A DNA stretch of 64,000 nucleotides, from contig JAUMIR010000002.1 of the NCBI GenBank assembly GCA_030847615.1, forward strand, positions 233,449,809 through 233,513,808. Reading direction: 5' to 3'. The notes beneath the pieces are model-generated. The model did not search any database. It saw only the letters and a program-made list of their open reading frames with translations, and was not told the DNA's origin. The stretch comes from Gambelia wislizenii (lineage: Eukaryota; Chordata; Lepidosauria; Squamata; Crotaphytidae). Positions 9,753 to 21,800 of the stretch are shown in pieces. Made by a program: the position numbers and the translations under genes. The stretch's first letter is position 1, and each line of letters starts with the position of its first letter.

Positions 9753-10127
9753 CAATGGTTCTTAATCTGTGGCCCATGGACCCCCAGGGGAAGTGATGTC
9801 CTCAGAGGGGGTCCATGAAATCTTGAAGGCTGCTGAGTCCACCTTCTCCCCACTGCAGAGGAGCCAAGGCAAAGGTTGGCAGGCTGGCTGGGCCTGCATG
9901 TTGCTGTACAATCTGCTCCAACTGCAAACTGGCAGGAAGAAACAGGAGAAAAGGCTTCCCTTCCCCTCCATTGTCTGTGAGGAAAGGTTTAACAGATGGT
10001 GTAATTGTTAATGGTTCAGTGTTCAGGTATTATTGTTGTTTTAAATTTTGTGTTAAGTCTTGGGGGTATGTGGTAACAAAAGATATTTAAAAGGGGTCCC
10101 TGGTAAAGAAAAGGTTAGGAACCACTG
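9753..10127. mobile_element. hAT-like MITE
   Basis: The left end reads CAATGGTTCTTAA and the right end, on the opposite strand, CAGTGGTTCCTAACC. These are the classic ends of Charlie-type hAT elements. The flanks (gtgtagac at 9,745-9,752, ctgtagat at 10,128-10,135) match at six of eight bases, fitting an aged 8-bp target duplication. The interior has no transposase. Confidence 0.75.
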
Positions 10128-10170
10128 CTGTAGATATTTCAGTTCAAGCTCTTAGAGCTAAAGAGACACA

Positions 10171-10721
10171 GGACTTTTTCTGTGTCTCCCCCGTCCCTAT
10201 TCCATATCTCCCCGTGATATTTTCATCAAGCAGAAACATAGTTTTTGGACCACCCGCTCCATTGTAGTAACAGAATCACGGCTGGTTTGAAAGGTGTCCT
10301 GTTCCTCTCCCACAATGACAGATGCGGGGCGGGGGGGGGAGGTCTGTTCTGGACACTTCTGGGCACGAATGGGACGCCCAGGTAAGTGGCATCCTTTCCC
10401 CCACCTCCCCGGGTTACTTGTTTTTTTTTTTTTAATGTGTTTTTGTGCTTGCTGTACTATTTTGATGTTTGGTTTTTTTTTTTAATTTTCAAATTTCCTG
10501 CATGGCTGTTCTCTCATGAGAATGAGTGGGATTTCAGTTGCTGGGTGTAAAGATAGCTTTACAATGGCTGCATTTATGACCAGCCAGCTTGGGAAGAGGG
10601 AGGATGTTCCTGCTGCGGAATGAAGGTAAGTGTGTGAACATTTCCCCTTCATTCCGCAGCAGGAATGGGATTCTGGCTTGTGGGGCAGGGACGGGGCATT
10701 TGGCCCCATCTGAAAAAGTCC
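10171..10721. mobile_element. GGAC-ended MITE, copy 1
   Basis: The left end is GGACTTTTTCTGTG and the right end on the other strand GGACTTTTTCAGATGG, with the 3-bp flank ACA on each side (10,168-10,170 and 10,722-10,724). The interior shares 'ttcaaatttcctg..' and a palindrome-like 'tctcatgagaa' with the element at 11,681-12,243. It also has a perfect 20-bp inverted repeat (10,607-10,626 and 10,646-10,665). A 3-bp duplication fits PIF/Harbinger; the superfamily call is tentative. Confidence 0.65.
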
Positions 10722-11024
10722 ACAGACTGCATTAAATGAGCAGATAAAAGATCATCAGTGTCCTTACTACGGCACAGTTTACAAACCTCAGTGTCCTTCC
10801 AAGGGCCTGTCTATACCAGGAGAAAAAATGTGGATTGATGCGCACTAATGCAAATTCGAAGCAGCTTCTATTTATCTTAACAATTTTTGAGCAAAATCGT
10901 AGGCATGCAAAGCTACTTGCTTTTGCTGTACCAACGGGCATGTTTGTGAATCAAGATGGTGAGCGCGAGTGAATTGCTTGTGTTTTTGTCACCAGTTGCT
11001 GCTGCTGAACAGTATTTTTTTTTA

Positions 11025-11680
11025 AGAAAAGCATATCTAGGAATCTTAGTGGACCACGAGCTGAACATGAGTCAGCAGTATGATGCAGCAGCTAAAAAAG
11101 CCAATGCAATTCTAGGCTTCATTAATAGGAGTATTGTGTCTAGATGAAGGGAATAGTGGCACTCTATTCTGCTTTGGTCAGACCTCCTCTGGAATACTGT
11201 GTCCAGTTCTGGGCACCACAATTCAGGAAGGATATTGAGAAGCTGGAATGTGTCCAGAGGAGGGCGACCAGGATGGTGGGAGGTGTGGAAGCCATGCCCT
11301 ATGAGGAGCGGCTTAGGGAGCTGGGTATGTTTAGTCTGGGGAAGAGAAGGTTGAGAGGGGACACGACAGCCATGTTTAAATATCTGAAGGGATGTCATAC
11401 CGAGGATGGAACAGGCTTGTTTTCTGCTGCTCTAGAGACTAGGACATGGAGCAACAAACTACTGGAAAAGAGATTCCATCTAAACATTAGGAAGAACCTC
11501 CTGGTAGTAAAAGCTGTTCCGAAGTGGAATCTGCTGCTGCCTCGTAGTGTGGTGGAGTCTCCTCCTTTGGAGGTTTTTAAACAGAGGCTGGATGGCAATT
11601 TGTCAGGATTGATTTGACTGTGTTTTCCTGCATGGCAGGGGGTTGGACTGGATGGCCCTTGTGGTCTCTTCCAACTCTAT
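11025..11680 (+). pseudogene. CR1 LINE reverse transcriptase, C-terminal fragment (5'-truncated)
   Basis: This is the 3' end of a CR1 (chicken repeat 1) non-LTR retrotransposon. The first piece reads 'HELNMSQQYDAAAKKANA'. A stop follows at about 11,144, then the frame from 11,144 to 11,617 carries 'LYSALVRPPLEYCVQFWAP', 'VQRRATRMV', 'RLRELGMFSLGKRRLRGD' and ends in 'LEVFKQRLDG', the standard C-terminus of CR1 ORF2. The 3' UTR block 'ttggactggatggccctt' follows. The upstream polymerase motifs are absent, as is usual for CR1 copies. The tail is interrupted by a MITE and resumes at 12,244. Confidence 0.9.
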
Positions 11681-12243
11681 GGACATTATCAGACAGGGCA
11701 AATAAGGTGTCATAAGGATGCCTAATGATTGTGAAAGGGTGCACATACCACATGATGGCACCCTTTCACGAGCATGTCCTGTTAAAAAACTTACTTTTTA
11801 ATTGATGGTGCAAACCATCAATAGATCTCCCTTGTGCTTTAGTGCCAACATTGCCAGTGTTTAAAACTTTGCACCATTGTTCTTACATGAATGCAGCATC
11901 AATGGCCGGTCTGGCGAGAACACTTCCAGGTGAGATCGTGACATCCAGGTAGGATGTCCCTTTTTATGACCCTCCCCAGTTTATGTGGAACTTTTTAGTA
12001 TGTTTAGGTACTTTGTGTAACTTTAACTTTGTTGGTTTTGAATTTCCTGCCCTATGTATTCTCGCGAGAATACTTGGGATTTCAAAAGGGGAAGTGAACA
12101 GAGCTCCGTTCACTCCTTTTTCATTGCCAGGGAATCCTTTTTGCGGATAGTAGGTAAGTGTGGCGTGGGAAGTTCTTTTGCTGGCATAAAAACTGCAAAG
12201 TTATGCCGGCAAAAGAACGGGGTTTAGTGGGGTGATAAAGTCC
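11681..12243. mobile_element. GGAC-ended MITE, copy 2, inserted in the CR1 tail
   Basis: Ends are GGACATTATCAGAC and, on the opposite strand, GGACTTTATCACC. The 3-bp sequence TAT flanks both sides (11,678-11,680 and 12,244-12,246). Excising it reunites the CR1 tail 'ccaactctat' with 'gattctatgattct', so the boundaries are firm. It has no transposase. Interior blocks ('tgaatttcctgc', 'tctcgcgaga', 'gggatttca') resemble the MITE at 10,171-10,721. Confidence 0.8.
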
Positions 12244-12265
12244 TATGATTCTATGATTCTTTCCT
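12244..12265 (+). repeat. CR1 3' terminal repeat
   Basis: 'tatgattctatgattct' is the short tandem repeat that ends CR1 LINEs. It belongs to the CR1 copy at 11,025-11,680 and was pushed away by the MITE insertion. Confidence 0.85.
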
Positions 12266-12859
12266 GTATGTAGGTTTTCAGTGACCCTCAAATTGCTGGG
12301 ATTACTAAGGATTCTGGATGGTCTGGTATGGGAAGAGGTCCATGGGGGTGACACTATTACCGGGCTGGGCAACACCAGTCCTAGTGACACCACTGTCACA
12401 TGCTGAGAAGGCTCCAAGGATAGCATTTATTATTTATTGCTTCCCAAATACCAGTGAAGGCATTGTGTGGAAGGAGAGGTCTGACAAACAGAAATCTCAG
12501 CCCATTAAACACTCTGCAGCTATAGAAAAAGAGATCAGCTGTAAAGATATATGATACCACATGCATAGTGCTTGAAGTAGTAGATACTCCATCAGTCTGC
12601 TCCCCAGTCCCCCACAGTACTTTTCTGGTCATCATTCAGATTTAGCTCCTAACTAACAACACTAGCCTAAGAGAACATGGTATGTATCACTGGCAAAAAT
12701 CTCTTTACTGAGTGTCTCAGCAGTGTATGGTGCCACCAGATAGAGGAATCCTAGACCTGTGAAGGAAAAGACATTGTGCTGCTACTCCATCTTTTCTGCC
12801 TTCAGAGATTTTTTTAAATAAAGAAAATTAAAAAACAGAAGCAACAGCATTTCAACCAA
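12266..12859. other. Unassigned DNA
   Basis: I see no gene, RNA or recognisable transposon here. Open frames are under 110 codons and lack family resemblance. Confidence 0.5.
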
Positions 12860-13038
12860 ACTCTGGAGAAAATGGTGCATTTTCTTAAACCTGGATTAAG
12901 GTGGAAATTCCAAGTCTGGTGTGGATAGAGCCCCACATTGTATGACATTATTGCACCAGGTTCAGAGGAAAGGCCAGATGTTGTGTGGCATTATCAGGCC
13001 TTATTCAGGGTTTTTCACTGGTGTACACAAGCCCCTTA
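12860..13038 (-). mobile_element. Fragment of the AAGGGCTTGTGTACA-type MITE (inverted)
   Basis: Read on the minus strand, this starts 'aaggggcttgtgtaca' and continues with 'cctgataatgccacacaac' and 'ctatccacaccagac', matching the element at 14,819-15,360 ('aagggcttgtgtacatt', 'gataatgccacacaat', 'ctatctgcaccagac'). It covers only the left end of that element. Confidence 0.6.
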
Positions 13039-13127
13039 TTTGGAAGCAACCTACTTGATGAATCCAATGAATCAAAAGGAAAGGAAAACAAACATATAGC
13101 CCAACTCGAAGCAAAACATCACCAGGG

Positions 13128-13318
13128 GGTCGTTTACACGGGCAAATATTCCTCTAAATATACTGCTAAGATAGCTCATAGTTCACACGGATCGCAGCAC
13201 AGCATCGCCTCATTCAGAAGGGGGGAAGGTAAAACACCCAAATATAGTGTGGCAAGGGATGTCGCTACTTTTGCAGGTATATTTGCAATGTAGCGCTTTA
13301 TTGGTAGTGTAAACTACC
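13128..13318. mobile_element. Small TIR element (MITE-like, 191 bp)
   Basis: The left end GGTCGTTTACAC and the right end on the opposite strand GGTAGTTTACAC form a 12-bp inverted repeat with one mismatch. Sub-terminal 'gcaaatatt' and 'caaatata' also pair. No coding capacity. A target duplication is not clear. Confidence 0.5.
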
Positions 13319-14818
13319 ATTCTGTTAAGGGTTGCAGCAGATCTGCATTGAGATTGGTTGCTCTGATGCAACGGGCGGGCTTAAAAGAGGGGTACTGAGT
13401 TCAGTAGCATTCAGGAAACTTTGAAAAATTCTCTCTGCTATTTAAAAAGGGAAACTATATGTTAATGTTAAATTGCCATATAAACTTAGTTTAAAAGCCT
13501 TTGCTTTTGATCTTACAGAATGAAGCTTAAAAATGCTATTCATGATTTTATTGCCACCAACCTGCTTGTCCCTGATGTTTTCTTGGGAGAGAAGGAAATA
13601 GTGGCATGTCTTTTTGAAAATCCCATTTGTTATCCAACCTACCCCAAACTCCCAAACTCCCACCCCTGCAAAACCCAAACCCTGTTCTCTTATACAATAT
13701 ATCTTGGCCTTAACCTTCCCCTTTCTCAAGCTAACATATTACTATATGGATTCTAGCAAATGTCCTAGAGTTAAGAGCTTTAAACCTCAGATCCGTGGGG
13801 CAGATGAAGGGTCTCTATGTTGTGCTCTGGTATAGAACACTTGAAAACCACCTGGATGGAAAGAAGACCAGCTCCTCCTAAGCTTGCTTTTACCCCATGT
13901 TGGTTTAAATTAAATGTGGTACACACTCTAATCATGAACAACAACAACAAAATTCCTGTAACTACCTGAATTTCTTAAATAACTAACTGGGAAATGTAAA
14001 ATTTGTAAGCTTTTCATCAATTATTTCATTGATAACTTAATTCTGGATTTAAATTAATGCTGGAAATGCAGTTCCAGTCAATCAATTTAGTTGGGAAAAG
14101 AAATGTGATTAAGAGCCCCCCTTTCATTAGAAAATTTCAAACTTAATTTTTAACTTAATTGATTTCAGTGAGTTGAGTATTGTTACTGACTTCCTAACCT
14201 TGAAAAGGTAGGTGAGAAACAAAAACTCATCCAGTGACTCTCTCCTAGCAGGAAGGTGCAGAAATAAGAGAAGTGACACCTGTTACATTCCTGCTTTCCA
14301 CCTGAATTGCAAAATAACACACACACGTCTAGGAATTAAGCAATTTGCAAGAATTTACAAAGTACAGAGCTGGATTGGTGTTGGCAACAAACCTGTAGTT
14401 GTTTAAATAAGGGCCTCCTACTTCCAGGCTGCTGGGGACAGGGCAGAAGCTTCCCCTGTTTTCTGGCCCCTCTTGTCTTTCTTCCTGCTGTTATGTCTGC
14501 ATGGAGGGGCTGAACTTTTGAGTCACACAACAAATTGCAGGCAGCTCCTCCTTCCCAGCCAGACTTCTCTCAGACTGGCAGACAATTCAGGCAGTTGCCT
14601 GAGTCTACAGATATCAAGAAGCTTGTCTGTGCTACTCAGAAAGATGGAGAAAGGGTGCACAAACTTCCCCTCTGCAAAACATTGAGTCCCATGGTCTATG
14701 TTGTAACTAAGTCCAGCCTCCTTTCAATCCATAAATGTCTCTAGAGGAGCAACTATTCCCACTTCTTTGTACAGGACAAAGAAAAAGGGGCTACAGTTGT
14801 GGGAATCCATACTACAGA
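13319..14818. other. Unassigned AT-rich DNA
   Basis: I find no gene, RNA or clear transposon. Open frames are under 100 codons and overlap in several frames. Confidence 0.5.
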
Positions 14819-15360
14819 CTAAGGGCTTGTGTACATTAGTTGAAACCCCTAAATTTGGCCCGATAATGCCACACAATATGCAGCCTTTCCTCCAAACTTG
14901 GTGTGATAATGCCACACAATGTATAGCCCTATCTGCACCAGACAAACTCCTGAGAAAACTGTCCTGTGAACAATCTATCTGTATTGGATTCGGGGGGTGT
15001 ATGGGGAGGAGAAAAAGGACAAGCGCTGCCTGAGGTGCTGCCATTTCCCCCTTACTTGGCACAACTTCTCATTACAAAGGGAGAGCCTCAGTGCTAGTTG
15101 CTCTCTGAGGTCAGAATGCCTGGTGAGCCCTGCCATCGTGAGGCTAGCCCCCTGTTCTGACTTCAGAGGGTTTTGCCTTTCTGGCACACAATTGCCCACT
15201 CTGAGCTCCGTGAAAGCAAAGCCCCAAGGCTAATCACTCTCTCTGAAGTCTGAACGGGCAGCCCACCCCACCATCGCCAGGCTCACCACCCATTCTGACT
15301 TGAGAGAGAGTGACTAGAACTGGGGCTTTGCTTTCACGGACCTCATGGTCAAGCCCTAAG
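14819..15360. mobile_element. MITE with CTAAGGGCTT ends and an internal hairpin
   Basis: The first bases 'ctaagggctt' and the last bases 'aagccctaag' are inverted copies. Inside, 15,208-15,252 ('ccgtgaaagcaaagcccc...') is matched in reverse by 15,297-15,339 ('...ggggctttgctttcacgg'), an imperfect hairpin with arms of about 43 bp. No transposase is present. The left 120 bp is also found inverted at 12,860-13,038, so this is a family. Confidence 0.65.
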
Positions 15361-16552
15361 TGTGAGTAAGAGATTTGAGTGGAAGCCAAGTGCTTTGCTG
15401 GGGGGGGAAATATCCAAATGCAGATTCAGGCTTTGGCAGGTGTGGCACTTACTAAATCTGGGCCAAAGTAGTCCAAATTTCATCTGTACCCCCCCCCCCC
15501 GGTGTGGAGCCTTTCTCCAGTCCTCAGCATAAGGTGGAAGAATTTCATTGTGAGAGCACTGCCTTGAAAAGTGTGTGTGTGTGTGTGTGTGTGTGATGCT
15601 CTGGAGGTCTCCAATGCACATGCACCCAGAGAATTCCCAAGTTAATCTAAAACTCGCTGCCACCACCCTCTGACTTTAACCCCTTTAGTGCAACCCAATG
15701 GGCAGTTACAGGGTTAATTTTGTACTTCCCACCACGCCGTCTCTGCAGAGCTTCACCTCCCCCTACCCTTGTGGAAGGAGAATCAAATAAGGCATGTGAA
15801 GATAGTGTGCTGAGAAAGGAGAGGTTTAAAGGAGCTCTCTTTTATTCTAAGCAGAAACTAAGCTTAGTAAAGGTATCTCTTCCATGAAAGGATCCTTCCT
15901 TTCAGGTACACTTATAAGTTACAAGTTACAGATAAGGCCAGATAAGGCCAGTGATTTTACAAAATAAACATAAGGCCTAATGCAGCTAAGCTAAATGCTT
16001 TCCTAATCTACTCACGAGGAGTGCAGTCCAGATGCACTGGATGTTCATGGGGGCTGGGAGTCTAGGCATTTTGGCTCAGCCTCTACCAAGCACCCCACCC
16101 TCACAGCTGGTACAAGATCCCCCTGGCTCTGGCCCCTTGTGGCCTGAGGAAGCATTTATCACCTCTTCACAAAAGCTTCTCTAAGCTGCCTGCAGGTAGT
16201 CATCTCAATGGTCAGTTTATCTCCTGACACTGACCTCCATAAACTGTAACTTAATCCAATACATCCTTAACCCTTTGTTTACTTGGTTGGCTGTGCTGCC
16301 CAAATAATGGGAAATCCCATTATCACAGTGTGTGTGTTTGATTTGTAAGACCTGTTTTTTGTTTGTTTGTTTGACTGGTGTAATCTGTGCAAAGTCATGC
16401 TGAATAACATCACCAGGAGTGGCCCATTATCATAACGCTCTTGTAACATCACCAGGGGTCCCTCATGTGATATCATCTGGCACTGTCTCTAGGCTTAAGT
16501 TTTGGTTCTGATCCCTTAGAACCTGAACCGGCAGCCCTAGTCATGGTGATTA
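15361..16552. other. Unassigned DNA with a GT microsatellite
   Basis: A (GT)n run lies at about 15,571-15,594 and a C-run at about 15,489-15,500. A minus-sense AATAAA near 15,845 is the only hint of an element end. No gene is recognisable. Confidence 0.45.
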
Positions 16553-16735
16553 ATTTAAGGTTAGGGTTCAACTTAAAAGACTTGTTAAGATGAAGTTAGA
16601 GTTTGAATGAGGGTTAGGCGTAAGATGTAGGGTTAGGGTGATATTTGGGCTGTGGCTCTTCTTTACTTTACATGTCAGGGATCAAGGATAAGGTTAGGGT
16701 TAGATTCAAGTTAGATTAGGGTTAGGGTATTGAAT
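16553..16735 (+). repeat. Small isolated telomere-like block
   Basis: Scattered 'ggttagggtt' motifs in a degenerate setting (for example near 16,557, 16,633, 16,694 and 16,722), with the G-rich strand on plus as in the large blocks at 39,671-60,690. It is about 23 kb from them. Confidence 0.6.
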
Positions 16736-18199
16736 GATCAGAAGATTAGTTTAAAGTTATAGATTTCCTTAGGGGATGTAGACCCAATGTCAGTATTTGC
16801 ATAATTTGCATTTGTCTGTTTCTGCCAGTTTGCCAAATTGGTGTGAAATTGAAATCTTTCACATGGGGAATTCTCAGCTAGCTACATCTGTGAAGATCCT
16901 TTGCTGGGAACTACTGAAATCGATTTGTAACACAAGAACTGAACACTAACACAGGGGAAAGCCTAACAATTAACTCTAACAAAAGATAGGCAGATTGCAT
17001 GCATTGTTAATGAGTGTCTGTGTTACTTCGACTGCCGTGTTTTAAACTGGTTTGTCCCCCACACCTAACACACAGTCAAACACACACAAGAACTTACTCT
17101 TTATGAGCAACTCTCAACAGGTTAAACATGTAAACACATGAACATCAAAGCAATATAATGTCAAAATGGCAGCATAACTGGCAAGTAGTAATAAACACAC
17201 ATAAAGCAAGGCAATATCAAGAAAAGCAAACCAATATCAAATGAAAACAAAAGAAAGGGCATATGACATATGGCAATATACAATTACATGGAGTAGGAGG
17301 GGGGAGAATGCTTGCACCCCCCTCCCAGATACTGAGAAAACTTAAAAGGTTCAAGAAAAACAAGGTTTCTGGAGTCCAGCAAATATTTTTGTAGTCCAAA
17401 ACAAATACTGAAGGTCCAAAAACATTTGAGGCAATATGTTGTTTGAAAAGTCCATCAAAATTCAAAAAAGTGGGCATTGGAGAGAGTCTGCACAAACTAT
17501 TTTAAAAGCAGCATGGTTGCAGATCTGGGGCCTTTCTCAAGGCCATATAGCACAGAGTTCCGGTGAAATCTTTTGAAGCTTTTAGTTGAATGACTAAGGC
17601 GCTAATGGCAAAGCCCTTCAGCCTCAGTGAGCCAGTAAAAGTTTTGAAGTTAGCAGCAAAGCAAAAGAGAGAGTCCTTAAAGTTGAAAAATAATCAGCAG
17701 CAAAATCAGCAGCGGAAAGTTTTAAAACAAATGATTGAAAGGTCCTTTAAACTACTGAGGTGAAAAGGAGCTTGCCTCTGAAAGGGGGCAGCTCTGTGCA
17801 GCTTTAAATTGGGGTGGTGGATCTCTGGATCTCTGCAAGGGCAATTTCCACCTTGACCAGCGATGGGCAGTTGTCACCCGCTCCCCAGATAATGATGGAA
17901 TTCAGGAGGAAGCAAAGAAATGCATTCTACTGTGTTGCAGCACTGTACTGTAGTCTGAAAAATATCTCCCTGGGGAAACTAAAACTGGAACTTTCTATAG
18001 TCTTAAGAAACAAGGACGGCGTCTGTATGTCTAGCCCATTATTGGATGTCTGTATTGAAGGGAGGAACTCAGAGAAAAATTATTCATAATGCCCCACCAG
18101 CATAAGGCTGGGCGTGAGCAAAGCCTTACGGGCACTAGAGTTGCTAAACAAACTTAAAGAATAACACCAAGTGAAGTAAACAACAACAACGACCCTATG
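16736..18199. other. Unassigned DNA
   Basis: AT-rich sequence with several poly-purine stretches ('gcagcaaagcaaaagagagag' near 17,650) that look repetitive. No open frame over 95 codons and no family match that I can name. Confidence 0.45.
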
Positions 18200-18376
18200 T
18201 TTCTATTCTTTCCTAATTAGATCCCGGCCTCAGGAGCTCCTGTCCTCTTTTAGTCTGCTGGCTATTTATTGTTTTTTAAATGTGATTTTAGATTAGTTGC
18301 TTTTAATTTATATTTGTTTAATATCATTTTATGGGGGAGGGTAGGGGTGTGTGGTGTTTTGGGATTTTTATCTGTA
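18200..18376 (+). mobile_element. L2-type LINE tail, left part
   Basis: T-rich sequence just before the 15-kb TIR element. Joined to 33,405-33,500 after that element it reads 'ttttaattattgtaagcagcccc' and 'gtataaataaatattatt', the typical 3' end of vertebrate L2/CR1-group LINEs. The transposon therefore landed in an older LINE tail. Confidence 0.5.
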
Positions 18377-18524
18377 CAGTTGTCCCTCCACATTCGCGAA
18401 CTTGACATTCGCGGTTTTGGTTATTCGCGGTTTTGGGAGGGCCCCCCCGGGCCCCCCCAAAACCGCGAAACGGGGCCTCCAGAGGCCCCGTGAAAAGACC
18501 TGGAGGGAGCGGGGAGGCCTCCAC

Positions 18525-18835
18525 GGGGCCCCCGGAGGCGCTCCGTAGGCCCCATGAAGGCCTGGGGAGGGGTGGGGAGGCCTTCGCGGGTCCCCCGGAG
18601 GCCCTCCGTAGGCCCCGCGAAGGCTTGGGGAGGGGTGGGGAGGCCTTCGCGGGATGCCCGGAGGCCCTCCGGAGGCCCCGCGAAGGCCTGAGGAGGGGTG
18701 GGGAGGCCTTCGCGGGTCCCCCGGAGGCCCTCCGGAGGCCCCGCGAAGGCTTAGGGAGGGGTGGGGAGGCCTTCGAGGGACCCCCGGAGGCCCTCCGGAG
18801 GCACCGCGAAGGCCTGGGGAGGGAGGGAGGGAGGG
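18525..18835. repeat. Variant ~64-bp monomers at the left edge of the satellite
   Basis: About five monomers of the form 'aggccttcgcgggtcccccggaggccctcc' followed by 'gaggccccgcgaaggcctgg'. They share the second half with the main array but not the first half. They contain a GGAGGCC/GGCCTCC-type fold in place of the CCTAGGA loop of the main monomer. They may be the ancestral unit from which the main array grew. Confidence 0.75.
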
Positions 18836-21800
18836 AGGGAGGGAGGGAGGGCCGGGGAGACGTCCGCGGGGCCTAGCAAGGCCCTGCGAAGGCCTGGGGA
18901 GGGAGGGAGGGCCGGGGAGACCTCCGCGGGGCCTAGCAAGGCCCCGCAAAGGCCTGGAGAGGGAGGGAGGGAGGGCCGGGGAGACCTCCGCGGGGCCTAG
19001 GAAGGCCCCGCGAAGCCCTGGGGAGGGGGGAGGGAGGGCCAGGGAGACCTCCGTGGGGCCTAGGAAGGCCCCACGAAGGCCTGGAGAGGGAGGGAGGGTG
19101 GGCTGGGGAGACCTCCGCGGGGCCTAGGAAGGCCCGGCGAAGGCCTGGGGAGGGGGGAGGGAGAGCCAGGGAGACCTCCGTGGGGCCTAGGAAGGCCCCG
19201 TGAAGGCCTAGAGAGGGAGGGAGGGAGGTCCAGGGAGACCTCCGCGGGGCCTAGCAAGGCCCTGCGAAGGCCTGGGGCGGGGGGAGGGAGGGCCAGGGAG
19301 ACCTCCGCGGGGCCTAGGAAGGCCCTGCGAAGGCCTGGAGAGGGAGGGAGGGAGGGCTGGGGAGACCTCCGCGGGGCCTAGGAAGGCCCCGCGAAGGCCT
19401 GGGGAGGGGGGAGGGAGGGCCGGGGAGACCACCGCGGGGCCTAGGAAGGCCCCGCGAAGGCCTGGAGAGGGAGGGAGGGTGGGATGTAGAGACCTCCGCG
19501 GGGCCTAGCAAGGCCGCGCGAAGGCCTGGGGAGGGAGGGCTGGGGAGACCTCCGCGGGGCCGAGCAAGGCCCAGCGAAGGCCTGGGGAGGGGGGAGGGAG
19601 GGCCAGGGAGACCTCCGCGGGGCCTGGCAAGGCCCTGCGAAGGCCTGGAGAGGGAGGGAGGGAGGGCTGGGGAGACCTCAGCGGGGCCTAGCAAGGCCCC
19701 GCGAAGGCCTGGGGAGGGGGGGAGGGAGGGCCAGGGAGACCTCCGCGGGGTCTAGGAAGGCCTCGTGAAGGCCTAGAGAGGGAGGGAGGGAGGTCCAGGG
19801 AGACCTCCGCGGGGCCTAGCAAGGCCCCGCGAAGGCCTGGGGAGGGGGGGAGGGAGGGCTGGGGAGACCTCCGCGGGGCCTAGCAAGGCCCTGCGAAGGC
19901 CTGGAGAGGGAGGGAGGGCGGGCCGGGGAGACCTCCGTGGGGCCTAGCAAGGCCCCGCGAAGGCCTGGAGAGGGAGGAAGGGAGGGCCAGGGAGACCTCT
20001 GCGGGGCCTAGGAAGGCCCCGCGAAGGCCTGGAGAGGGAGGGAGGGAGGGCTGGGGAGAGCTCCGCGGGGCCTAGGAAGGACCTGCGAAGGCCTGGAGAG
20101 GGAGGGAGGGACGGGGAGACCTCCGCGGGGCCTAGGAAGGCCCCGTGAAGACCTGGAGAGGGAGGAAGGGAGGGCTGGGGAGACCTCCGCGGGGCCTAGC
20201 AAGGCCCTGCGAAGGCCTGGGGAGGGAGGGCCAGGGAGACCTCCGTGGGGCCTAGGAAGGCCCCGCGAAGGCCTGGAGAGGGAGGGAGGGAGGGCTGGGG
20301 AGACCTCTGCGGGGCCTAGGAAGGCCCCGCGAAGGCCTGGGGAGGGGGGAGGGAGGGCCAGGGAGACCTCCGCAGGGCCTAGGAAGGCACCGCGAAGGCA
20401 TGGAGAGGGAGGGAGGGAGGGCTGGGGAGATCTCCGCGGGGCCTAGGAAGGCCCCGCGAAGGCCTGGGGAGGGGGGAGGGAGGGCCCGGGAGACCTCCGC
20501 GGGGCCTAGGAAGGCCCTGCGAAGGCCTGGAGAGGGAGGGAGGGCGGGCTGGGGAGACCTCCGCGGGCCTAGGAAGGCCCCGCGAAGGCCTGGGGAGGGG
20601 GGGAGGGAGGGCCAGGGAGACCTCCGCGGGGCCTAGGAAGGCCCCGCGAAGGCCTGGAGAGGGAGGGAGGGAGGGCTGGGGAGACCTCCGCGGGGCCTAG
20701 CAAGGCCCCGCGAAGTCCTGGGGAGGGGGGAGGGAGGGCCGGGGAGACCTCCGCGGGGCCTAGGAAGGCCCTGCGAAGTTCTGGGGAGGGGGGGAGGGAG
20801 GGCCAGGGAGACCTCCGCGGGGCCTAGGAAGGCCCCGCGAAGGCCTGGAGAGGGAGGGAGGGAGGGCCGGGGAGACATCCGCGGGGCCTAGGAAGGCCCT
20901 GCGAAGGCCTGGGGAGGGGGGGGAGGGAGGGCCAGGGAGACCTCCGCGGGGCCTAGGAAGGCCCCGCGAAGGCCTGGAGAGGGAGGGAGAGGGCGGGCTG
21001 GGGAGACCTCCGCGGGGCCTAGGAAGGCCCGCGAAGGCCTGGGGAGGGAGGGAGGGAGGGCTGGGGAGACCTCCGCGGGGCCTAGCAAGGCCCTGCGAAG
21101 GCCTGGGGAGGGGGGAGGGAGGGCCAGGGAGACCTCCGCGGGGCCTAGCAAGGCCCTGCGAAGGCCTGGAGAGGGAGGGAGGGAGGGAGGGCTGGGGAGA
21201 CCTCCGCGGGGCCTAGCAAGGCCCCGCGAAGGCCTGGGGAGCGGGGGAGGGAGGGCCAGGGAGACCTCCGCGGGGCCTAGAAAGGCCCCGCGAAGGCCTG
21301 GGGAGCGGGGGAGGGAGGGCCAGGGAGACCTCCGCGGGGTCTAGGAAGGCCCCGTGAAGGCCTGGAGAGGGAGGGAGGGAGGGAGGGCTGGGGAGACCTC
21401 CGCGGGGCCTAGCAAGGCCCCGCGAAGGCCTGGGGAGTGGGGGAGGGAGGGCCAGGGAGACCTCCGCGGGGTCTAGGAAGGCCCCGTGAAGGCCTAGAGA
21501 GGGAGGGAGGGAGGTCCAGGGAGACCTCCGCGGGGCCTAGAAAGGCCCCGCGAAGGCCTGGGGAGGGGGGAGGGAGGTCCAGGGAGACCTCCGCGAGGCC
21601 TAGCAAGGCCCCGCGAAGGCCTGGGGAGGGGGGAGGGAGGGTTGGGGAGACCTCCGCGGGGCCGAGCAAGGCCCAGCGAAGGCCTGGGGAGGGGGGGGAG
21701 GGAGGGCCAGGGAGACCTCCGCGGGGCCTAGGAAGGCCCCGGGAAGGCCTGGAGAGGGAGGGAGGGTGGGCTGGGGAGACCTCCGCGGGGCCTAGCAAGG

